DNA of 64,000 nucleotides from Phialemonium atrogriseum. Taxonomy: Eukaryota > Ascomycota > Sordariomycetes > Cephalothecales > Cephalothecaceae. A program made the translations under genes and the position numbers. Positions 32,030-40,902 of this stretch are shown in pieces. Positions within the stretch are counted from its first letter, which is position 1; every line of letters begins with the position of its first letter. The stretch spans positions 62,001 through 126,000 of the forward strand of contig NW_026848153.1 of NCBI RefSeq assembly GCF_030411735.1, given 5' to 3'. The notes beneath the pieces are model-generated. The model worked only from the letters and a program-made list of their open reading frames with translations, made no database searches and was not told the DNA's origin.

Positions 32030-32803
32030 TGGAGAGACCGTGTACCTGCGGTGTTATAGCTCGCTACAGACATCGGCCGAGTGGTTGGAGGAACACGTAA
32101 CTTTGCAGCTTGCCGCTGAGACTGAGTTGAATTGGGGGAAGTCATATGAAGCAGGTGTAACTTGCGCAGTGAAAATCGTACACTACCTAATTAAGATGGA
32201 CAATCTGATGTCGTCCCTTTCCCTTTCCTGTTCTGTGCATGTTGGTGTAACATGAAAAACCACACGAATGTGATAAGAATAAGAAGGGAAACGAATAAAC
32301 TTTCTGGGACCGCGCCCCTCCAGCTTGTCGGGCGTGGCCTTGCGGGTTGAGTTGCCCTCGTCCACGACCATGACACTCTCTTCCTCGTCGACAATGAAGG
32401 GGCCGCCCGCCTACTCGCTGCCGTCGCGCTTTCTCTTGTACGTTGGCCGTTTGACCCCCGCGCTAGAGTGTGGCTAGCCGATCGGTTCCTTGCATCTTGG
32501 CATGGTTGACAGGCGTTGGGGTCTGGGCAACCCCAGCTTCAAAGTCATCATTGCCCCACCCCCACCGCCACCGGGAAGGAGCCGAAGGAGAGATTGTGGA
32601 CCTGACAGGGCTTAGCGCCTGTACTTGGCGCTATTGCTCCACCTGGAATAGCTTCATTCTAAGATTCCTTTCACTTTTCGGGCTTCCCACTGATGCACAG
32701 TATCAAAAAGAGAAAAAAAGTAAAGAAAAAAAAGGCGGGGGAGGAAATAGGAAAGTATTATACTGCACCTGGGATTTGAGAAAAGAGGGGAAAGAGAAAA
32801 AGC
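32030..32803. other. Intergenic region with purine-rich tract
   Basis: 3' flank of the hypothetical gene. A strongly purine-rich, A-tract sequence runs from about 32700 to 32815. On the minus strand this is the T-rich sequence following the tRNA-like unit. Confidence 0.5.
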
Positions 32804-32920
32804 AAAAAGAAAATCCCAAACCCAGGACTTGAACCTGGATCTTCCGCCCCTTTCGGGCCAGTTCTGCTCTGTGAGCTTCCCTGGTGACTCCCAAATGTGT
32901 TACCATTACACCAGTTTGGG
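32804..32920 (-). tRNA. tRNA-like Pol III unit with extended anticodon arm (anticodon unresolved)
   Basis: On the minus strand the ends pair as a perfect 7-bp acceptor stem (CCCAAAC at 32920-32914 with GTTTGGG at 32821-32815). There is a D arm with A-box-like TGGTGTAATGG, a perfect T arm (CCAGG-TTCAAGT-CCTGG) with a perfect B box GGTTCAAGTCC, a discriminator A, and T4 then T5 runs directly after it. The central region is too long. TTTGG and CCGAA can close the anticodon arm with one G-U pair, and between them lies a nested hairpin CCAG-GGAA-GCTC-ACA-GAGC-AGAA-CTGG that may be an intron. I cannot place a normal anticodon loop (no U33) and the variable region is 13 bases. It is either an intron-bearing tRNA, a tRNA pseudogene or another Pol III RNA. 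Confidence 0.6.
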
Positions 32921-33502
32921 TTTCATTAGAATAATATAGGCAAAACCAAATTATAAGGCATAAGCTTCAGTATGAGTCCCTGGGACTGCCGCATTACAGC
33001 GTAATTAGACTAATGATTTTGCCGTCTCAGCTTGGGGCTCCCGATTGAGTCCCAGACCAGTGGCGCTGCGCCGCATTCACATGCCATTCCTCGACCCAAC
33101 CAAGCCCCTCCAATCAGGTTCCCTGTTCCTAGAGGGCAGTGGTTCCTCGCTAGGCAGCCCTTGTGTGCTACACATTGACCCTCGACGTCCACTATTCTTG
33201 ATATATACTCAATACCCTCGCCCTTGATATTTCTTTCGTTTTTTCCTCTTTCTCTCTTTACTTCGGTTCAAAGGAAAACATCCAACAAATCACAAATCCC
33301 GCGATTGACCAGCCCCAGCTAGCGAAAGCAGAGTGGTAATGACCGAATCCCTCATGAAACTGCTCTCCCATGCCGCAAAAGCAAAAGCAACATACCGAAC
33401 GAATCCCTAAACCTATAGATCCGATACAGCGAAAAAGCAAAAAAGTAACAAACAATTCCTTACTACCGACAAATCTATCATCGGCTAGCGACCGCCGCTT
33501 GG
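32921..33502. other. Intergenic region with repeat copy B
   Basis: Between the tRNA-like unit and the next minus-strand gene; contains the repeat at 33046-33093. No coding sequence. Confidence 0.5.
33046..33093 (+). repeat. Dispersed repeat, copy B
   Basis: Matches copy A at 25271-25316 over CCAGTGGCGCTGCGCCGCAT and CACATGCCATTCCT. CCAATCAG follows about 20 bases later, as it does further downstream in copy A. Confidence 0.75.
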
Positions 33503-34595
33503 CTACTCAGCGACGGCCCGAATACCGTTGCTCCACCAGGGTGCCTCGTCGTGTTCCCCTTTCTGGAACCACTCATTCCACGCGGCATACTGCTCCTTGA
33601 AATCGATGGTCCGCAGGCCCGTCTTCTTTCCAAGGCCGTGCACCGTCTCGTGCAGGAGCTCGAACCAGAAGCCCGAGGGGTCCTTGGCGTACGCGAGCAT
33701 GAGGTGGGCGATGATGCTGCCGCCGAGCTCGAGCAGTCTGGCATAGTCGTCGCATTCGGTATACATACCCGAGTTGCTATGGACGTGGCTCTGCGTGCAG
33801 TGTGCCTCCCAGGCCTCAATGCGGGCCTGGACGAGCTTATTACGCTCGTAGTTTATATCGACGATCAGATTAGCCTGGCGCTGTAGGACGTTATAGTTGA
33901 GGACGTCGTTGGGGTCTACTAGGTAGTCCTTATCCTTCTCGAGTTCGTTATCTATAATTCGTCAAAGTTAGTTTTGTTTTGACAGCTCGAGCTGGCATGC
34001 TCATACATAGATTGACAGCTATAAAGTTCTCGGAAGTGCTCGCCAGCTTGTATACGACGAGTGGGACGATCTTTGGCCCAAGCGCCACAAGATTATCAAA
34101 CTCAGGCACCTGGCAACAGTCCGAGGCGCTAATTACCGAAATACGTCCTTGTCAGATTTAATTTCTTGTCCCTTGACTTCAGGTGAAGGGAACATACCTG
34201 AATGAAGGGCTGTTGGTGGGGAACCATGTGGTCTGCCAAGCCTTCCATTTGGCCTCGAAATCGGTTACGACGCCAGGAAATGCCTTGCTGATGGAGCTAT
34301 AAAGTTTCTCGGCTGAGTCGGCGGCCGACGGCCTGGTGTTAGGGATCCCGTCGTAGGGATTCATTTTGAGGAGCTTGCGGTATTTTTTACCAGAGCGCGA
34401 CGGAGATGGAGACGAAGTTGCAAACGACGATGATGAATCAGGACCAGCCGAATTTTTGGCATCAACCTTGGCGGGGCCGGGGCTGCGACCTCTTTCCGAT
34501 GCAGATGCAATGCTGGTCGGGGGTGTTGTCCTGGTAGCGGTCGGCTGCCCAGCAGTGGCCTTTCCAGAGGTAGATGAGGTTGAGCGGGCTCTCAT
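33503..34595 (-). CDS. Hypothetical protein with an HExxH motif
   Basis: Exons 34595-34198, 34128-34007 and 33951-33503 give 322 residues. The phases close exactly with GTATGT/TAG and GTATGA/TAG splice pairs. The first 75 residues are Ser/Thr/Pro-rich and basic, followed by KYRKLLKMNPYDGIPNTRP and a predicted mixed alpha/beta body: VPEFDNLVALGPKIVPLVVY, NVLQRQANLIVDINYERNK, IEAWEAHCTQSHVHSNSGMY. Near the C-terminus FWFELLHETVHGLG contains His-Glu-Thr-Val-His, the metalloprotease zinc-site pattern. The residue two before that core is not the usual Val/Thr and no clear third ligand is placed, so enzyme activity is speculative. The family was not recognised. Confidence 0.65.
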
Positions 34596-36315
34596 CTTCC
34601 CAGGCTCCTCAGTCGATGATTGTTAGGGAAGAGTTTCGTCAATCCTTTGCAGAGATGTCTTGTAAGCGAGATGCTGTAGCAAGCGGCAGAGATAGATGGC
34701 GTTCCTGGGGAAACACGGTTGCAAGGAACCTAAGAGCTATGAATATATTCAGCTTGCAGGACACGAGACACTGCAGCTGACGGCGAAATCTGAGCGCCTG
34801 AGATACAATGTAAGGTAGCTGCAGCCTATGCTGCCAAGGCCATCCCCTGTCACTTCGCTAAACGCTCCCATTCGGCCCATATTGTGAAAGGAAGTAATAC
34901 AGATAGCGGCCCACTGAAAAAGAGCAAGATAAGGGAATATAACTCTGCAGACGGATCATAGAAAACCTGCCAACTATGGACGCTAGACGCAAAAATAGCT
35001 GCAGCTGATAGGATATCTGTCCGTGATTACCTGCGTATCAGCACTTTGGCGGTTTAGGGGAAAAGAAGGGGCTGGGAGACGCACATAGTCGGTCTAAGGA
35101 GGTATGAGGGAGTAACGTAGAGAGAACAAGTAGGACGATGATGATGTTGGAGGCCGTGACAATAGCTGGAGAGGTTTTAATCCCAATTTCCATGTAATGA
35201 GAGCGAGGCAAAGGGGACAAAGTTGTACCAGATGTGTACCTCCCTGCTGGCCGAGGCCTTGGCTGACAAGGTGATGTATTTGTACCGAGTGACCTGGTCT
35301 GAGGCTTCCCAGCTCCCGAGGCGGATTGTGGCGAGGAATCCTTCTTCATTGCAGCGAAAAAAGAGCGATGGGAGTCGAGAAATTTAAGGGCAAGGCAGAG
35401 GGAAATACGGCGTTGTTTTGGTGCGGAGCTGGTGAGGAGTCTGTAAGTCTGTGTCTTTACCTCTGCCGGCTTTTGATCTTTGAGTTTGAGATATTCCGGC
35501 TCAACGCGTCTGCGGCAAGGGTGTGGGATAAAATAAGTAAAAAATGGTGCCTGCGGGGTAGGCATCGCCAGCTATACAGCTATAGGTACCTAAGGTAGGT
35601 AAGCAACCGAAGCTGCATATGCATATGGTTGTTGGAAGCTTGGCCAAGCTAGTCCTTGAATGAATGGCCTTGTTACCAGGCCAATCCGCCCTGGATCATA
35701 GACTTGGCACCTGCCCATGCTAATATCAACCCGATACGCCTCATGGACCTGCTGAAGGAATGCCGTAACTTGGCCAATGGCAATCCTGGAGAGGTTTGCA
35801 ACTACCTAGGTAGTTGCTGGCACATTTTAACCTGTTGCTTTGTGTTGTGTTTGGCTGGTTTTGATATTACTAGTTGGATCCTTCCTCAACACTAACAGTC
35901 ACGGCGTACGCGTATGCCGGACGAAATTAAGATGTCACAGCCAACTCCCGTCTACAAACAAACCATGAGGCGATTAGATAACTTTCACCAAGGAGTGTGG
36001 GCGGTGTTGGCTTGCATGCCTGCAATTAGCCTCAAGCTGGCATCATCCAGCCTCAGAGTTGAATACTACCCGGACCCAACGACTGCCAAGGAGACAACTA
36101 TTGGAACCGCACATTAGATTGATTCAGGGGTTGTTGAGGATGGACTCGTGTGGTTGTGGCCGTGAGGGGCAATCACTCGGAGGAGTTCGCCTTCATGTTG
36201 GCTACAAATAGGAGACCATCAGGCTAGTAGAGAAGAGTCAGGGCACCGTCCTATTCCCCTATTACCAAGCCCATCATCGTTGGAAACCGCAGGCCTCCTG
36301 TCATCCCATCATATC
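34596..36315. other. Intergenic region, about 1.7 kb
   Basis: No gene is firmly supported. A 175-residue minus-strand open frame (35038-35565) is discussed under rejected items. A GGTACCTAAGGTAGGTA motif lies at 35585-35601. Confidence 0.45.
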
Positions 36316-37484
36316 ATGAAGCTGCTCCTTACACTCCTCGGTCTCTACGCGAGCATCAACACCGCTGCTGCCGGCTTCCACTCCGCCAGATCCTTATAAG
36401 TTGGCAACAACGTTGAGCTAGGCGAGCTCAGCGGTCTCCACGAATTCCACGGAATCCTACGTCGAGACCTGGATCCCAGCTTCGAGTATGAAGATGTAAC
36501 CGTGTATGAGCCGTTCGACTCGGACGCCTTCCCCAGAAGCCCCAAGAGGGATACTTCCGACACCAGTGCGCCGGGCGGCAACTTTTCGATTCAGGCAAAT
36601 GAGTGCACCGACATGACTAGTTGTGAGAGGATGCTCTGCGAGAACATGCCTAGCTGGCATTGGTTCTGGGGTGCGGGCGGAGTCTTGGCCTTCTACTACT
36701 CGCCCAGACTTCTCGCAAACTTTGTTAATGTCAGTGCTGAACATAGCTTGCTTCCCTCACTTACCTCAAGTAGGTAATTACACCTGACTTTGCGAGAAGC
36801 TGCTGACAACCTATAAAACCTGCAGGACGCTGGCGCCGCGATCAAGGCCGGTAAGGATCTCCGGAACATCTGGAGAGATGGCACCGTTGGCACTCAACAG
36901 GGGCTCGTTCAAGAGACAGCCAAGCGAGAAGATGCCATTGACTATCATTTCACCCTGCCGCATATCCTTACAGCCAAGGGGGAACCCGACCCCTCTGTGC
37001 TTTCGAAAAGGTCCTTCGAGGAGGACGGGCTGTCCGTCAATATCACTACGTTGCACGATTACGTCTACAGCGGCCGTGATGAAACTTTCTGTGAGCCTCG
37101 TTCTCATGCTAGCTAATTAGTTAATCATCGGCGCATTTGATTGTTTCTAACTCTAGTGTCCTCTGGCATCACAGATTACAAAGGAACAAGTCCTCCTCGT
37201 CGGGCGGGCTCGTTGCACAATCCCCTAAGGGGCGCCTCCTGGGTCGGGCCGAACCCACCACGGATTACACGATCAACATGTCTGTCGTGAGACGGAGCAC
37301 TGTGACCACTATTGCCAGTGGAAACTGCATCGGGTCGGTGCTCGAATACCACATCCACAAGAGCGCCGAGACCGAGCGGTTTGCCTGCCGCCCAATGAAT
37401 AATAAGGGTTCGTGGCATGCTACCATGTGGTTGATGATCAACCACGGCCAAGGCAATCTGGGCACGTATGGCTACTGTTGCTAA
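36316..37484 (+). pseudogene. Broken gene for a secreted protein (unrecognised family)
   Basis: Three segments, 36316-36729, 36826-37090 and 37157-37484, with good splice signals. The first starts with a signal peptide (MKLLLTLLGLYASINTAAAG) but meets an in-frame TAA at 36397-36399, after which the same frame continues with protein-like sequence (GNNVELGELSGLHEFHG; later TSCERMLCENMPSWHWFWG). The second segment is open (YHFTLPHILTAKGEPDP, SVNITTLHDYVYSGRDETF). In the third the frame must change by one base near 37190-37210 to reach the Cys-containing C-terminal part (VTTIASGNCIGSVLEYHIHK, ending TYGYCC). The stop could come from a CAA or CAG codon by a C-to-T transition. The layout suggests a secreted, processed protein; function unknown. 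Confidence 0.7.
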
Positions 37485-39098
37485 GTACCTACTTACTTAG
37501 AGCATTATGGCGGATTCTTGCTCTGAGCTGCGCGCATCAGATTTCAGGGAGATACAAATGATTTGGCTTGTAATCAACAAGAAAAGGTTTGCTCTGCAAG
37601 ATTGCCTTCTATCTTTTCTCTTTTTCTCTCTTTACCAAAATTATATTGTGGGTAATTACAACACATGTATCTCAGACTCGTGGTTACTTAGTGACAATGT
37701 GCCACAATCCACTCATTTAAACCTAAACAAGTGTTGTATTGCTATTCCGCACCATGTAGCCGAAAATGGAATGTGGCAGCGCCCACGCCGCCACAACACG
37801 CGGTTCTTTTCGACATCTAGCAACCTTAAACGATACCAACGCGAGAAGTCTGGGGTGGTGCCTAAAGTGCCTTGCCAGATCTGTAGAAAGGAGTTCACAC
37901 AATCTACAGCAATGAAGAGCCTCGTTTAGGAATTCCACAGAGAAGCTAAACTTGGGAAGAGTAGATAAGCTATAGTGGCCTAATGAGCATTTATCTATTA
38001 TAAGGTCCCTACAAATATCTCAGAACGCTACCCGTACGATAATGCCGGTAATGAACACAACTGCTGTGGAGCATAGGCAACCGACACTAAGCCCATACAC
38101 ACCGCCGCAATGCGTTTGAATCTATGACGGTAGTTGATCAGTCCTAGACTATAGAAATACTTAGAATAGCCACCGGTATAGTAAATGGAACACACGAAGT
38201 TAACCCAAATAGGAGGTGAATCAGAGACACTCAGCCCGTTTGCCGTTATGCTGAAGCTTTTAAGAAAAGGAAGCCAGCTATAGAGTAAGAAATGGAGCTA
38301 ATGATTGCGACAAACTTCAATACTAATCCTGCAATCAAGGAATGTCGGATATACGGCGTTGTGATTGTAGTAGATCCAACGGCAGTTTCGGGATGTTGCC
38401 TTTGTAGGGAAGGTTGACAGGGTACGTGGTTAACAGTGAGTGGTCTGGAGCTGACGACTTCTATCCAGGAACGGAAGGTAGGGTGGCTAGAGATGGTGAT
38501 TGAGTGGGTTTGTCAGTCTTAACTGATCTACCTCCTGTTTGGCATAGTGGTTATCTGCACAGCTGCTTTCCAACGGTGTACAGGGGATGGCTGGGCATGG
38601 CTTGGTTGCCGATATGGCTTCCCCTTCACCCGTGGGGTGTTAGGGGGATTCGTTGGTGTTGGTGGGTTAAGCGCTGGCTGATAGGGGCAGATTTGGACAG
38701 CTCTCTAGAGGAAGGAGTGGGAGACGGAGGAAAGGGAGCTAGGCTGCAAGTAAGCTTTAAACTATTACCTCTGCAGCGACCGTGCACCCCGCACCGGAAA
38801 AGGTTACATCCCGGCGCAGGGGGGCCGGGCCTAGCTCGGCTTCGAGTTGCTTGGCTCACACTACCCTAACCCACACCCTCTCCATAACCCCCGTGATATA
38901 GTGGTAAGCCGAGGGGCAGCCTATGCCTGACGCCTGCAAACTGCCATCAATCTGACAATTCTTCCACCTGATTCCTCGGAATAACCGCACAAGCTCAGTC
39001 GTACTTTATCTTCTGTTCTCCTTTTCTCTCTTTTTTTTCCTGTTGGTATTTGGAGTCAGCTTCATTTCACACTCAGTGTTGCCAACTCGACTACCACA
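37485..39098. other. AT-rich region with zinc-finger remnant, then promoter of the phosphoesterase gene
   Basis: 37,500-38,400 is visibly AT-richer than the flanks and has no intact gene; the C2H2 remnant within it is listed separately. An A-box-like GTGATATAGTGGT near 38893 has no B box. The last 100 bases are pyrimidine-rich leader for the next gene. Confidence 0.5.
37780..37970 (+). pseudogene. Remnant of C2H2 zinc fingers
   Basis: In one plus frame, FFSTSSNLKRYQREKSG resembles the second half of a C2H2 finger with the first zinc His replaced by Tyr. It is followed by a new finger start, PCQICRKEFTQSTAMKS, which has Leu where His is expected and then an in-frame TAG at 37927-37929. After the stop the frame continues EFHREAKLGKSR. 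His to Tyr is what a C-to-T change of CAC would give. Confidence 0.45.
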
Positions 39099-40076
39099 AT
39101 GACAGATCAACCCGGCCCCGGGGCCAGCAACGGCACACAACAAGAGCAACAATCTGTGGTGATTTCTCTGCAAATCATGTCTGATCTTCATCTAGAGACA
39201 CCGCGCTTTTTCCCAATGTATTCCGACTTCCACCTCAAACCTGGCTGCGCCTATCTTGCCCTTCTCGGTGATATTGGCAACGCCCATGACGCTCGGCTCT
39301 TCGGGTTTCTGGAGAAGCAGCTGCAACAGTTCAGAGTGGTCTTCTACATTATTGGAAATCACGAGCCGTATCAGGATCAGGATTCCGTGGATTCGCAGAG
39401 CTACACACACCAGGATACAGTGGCGAAGATGGAAGACTTCGAAGAGGCCATTGCTCAGCGGCGCAAGGTTGAGATTAGAGAAGTTGGCACCCCCTCCATC
39501 GGGCAGTTTGTATTCCTGAACAGGAACCGGTTCGACATTTCTGACACCATTACCATCCTCGGCTGCACGCTCTTCTCCAACGTCACGGAGTCTCAGAGGA
39601 GTACTGTGTCGCTGTTTGTTTCTGACTTCTCTAACATCTTGGGCTGGACGGTGGACTCGCACAATGCAGCACACAAGGTAGACTTGGAGTGGCTGAACGC
39701 CCAGGTGACGACCATCACGCGGGATGAGCCACATCGCAGCATCGTCATCCTGACGCACTACAGCCCGACCAGTGCCTCTGAGGCGAACGACCCAGAACAT
39801 CTCGAGGATTCGGGCGGAGTCCAGAGCGCATTCGTCACCGACCTGGCGAGAGAGGTATGCTGGACTAGTCCATCCGTCAGGCTCTGGGCGTTTGGCCATA
39901 CTCATTACAACTGCGATTTCGTGGACGCCGTCACCGGAAAGCGGGTTGTCGCGAATCAGAGGGGCTATGGTCGCGAGGATGCTTTTGACTTCGACCCGGA
40001 CAAGGTAGTCACTCCGTCAACTCAACCTTTTGATCGAGTCTCGGCAATCAATCCGCGCAATCCAACTCAACTTTGA
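39099..40076 (+). CDS. Calcineurin-like metallophosphoesterase
   Basis: A single exon of 325 residues. Metal-binding motifs appear in order: IMSDLHLE (Asp29, His31), ALLGDIGNAHD (Asp58), IIGNHEPYQ (Asn87, His88), VILTHYSPTS (His220) and AFGHTHYNCDF (His267, His269). This is the complete dinuclear site of the calcineurin-like (Metallophos) superfamily. The fungal subfamily with the SDLHLE start and short C-terminus has unknown substrates; phosphomonoesters or phosphodiesters are possible. No signal peptide is seen, so a cytosolic enzyme is likely. It sits just outside the accessory region and has clean coding sequence. Confidence 0.9.
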   Translation: MTDQPGPGASNGTQQEQQSVVISLQIMSDLHLETPRFFPMYSDFHLKPGCAYLALLGDIGNAHDARLFGFLEKQLQQFRVVFYIIGNHEPYQDQDSVDSQSYTHQDTVAKMEDFEEAIAQRRKVEIREVGTPSIGQFVFLNRNRFDISDTITILGCTLFSNVTESQRSTVSLFVSDFSNILGWTVDSHNAAHKVDLEWLNAQVTTITRDEPHRSIVILTHYSPTSASEANDPEHLEDSGGVQSAFVTDLAREVCWTSPSVRLWAFGHTHYNCDFVDAVTGKRVVANQRGYGREDAFDFDPDKVVTPSTQPFDRVSAINPRNPTQL

Positions 40077-40902
40077 GGTTTCTGTAGAGAGAGAGACCGA
40101 CACTTGCAACGGGGGAGGATGAAGAAGATAGCCAACTGCGAGCAATCACACGATAGCAACGCGTGTCATCGATTACAGATGGATCAATTGCTGGCGACCG
40201 AAGTGACAGGGCCGTGACTGGGCTTCTGAGAAGGGACCAGACCAAGGAGAGATCAGGCCAGGGAGGGAGTCAAGAAAAAGAAGAGTCAATGACAGTCACA
40301 ACGACACCGTCAGAGCAGTGGCATTGCGTATAAAGGAACGATCTATGCACTTTTTGGAGCTATTACCACGGAACGTGATGCACTCTGGTCGAATAGCATA
40401 GTTGGTAGGTATGTACGAAATGTACGAAATGTCAATATTTACGTCTTGCAACACAACCATCCCCGAGCTAGAAAAAAGACCAAAACGAGTCAGGCAAGAC
40501 CCTCGCAAACCCCACACCCAAGTTGACTCATGTTTTGCAGGTTTGGTGTGCCCTCCCTCTGAATTCCGTTGCACCCCAGTCATTTACCGAGCGGGCAGGC
40601 CACGATAACACCGAACCGACGATCCTCAACCCAGATGAGAACGCAACTCGCAAGCTCGTCCCCCCATTCGAAGCTATCCATGCCCACCCGATTACACAAA
40701 ACCGCCCCCGTAGCCCAGTCATATATGACCCTATCCTGCTCTAATGGCAGAACCACCTTCGTTCATATCGTCATCCCGTCGTCACCTTCGTGATAAGAGC
40801 GACCCAGAGGGTCTTTCCTTCCTGGTATAACACCGCCCGAACTCCAGACCTAGTAAAACAGCGATCAGAAGGAAGGAATTAAACTGCCAATCAAAGGCCC
40901 TC
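40077..40902. other. Convergent intergenic region
   Basis: 3' flanks of the phosphoesterase and RFX genes. A direct repeat ATGTACGAA occurs twice near 40409-40428. No gene supported. Confidence 0.5.

Noticed and set aside
35038..35565. 175-codon minus-strand frame with a possible membrane segment (ASNIIIVLLVLSTLLPHTS)
   Set aside because: Most of the frame is low-complexity Ser/Pro/Arg without conserved features, the hydrophobic stretch could be chance, and no homologue is recalled. Left out of the gene list as unresolved.
38890..38960. A-box-like GTGATATAGTGGTAAGC suggesting a tRNA
   Set aside because: No B box and no pairing T arm or acceptor stem within 100 bases.
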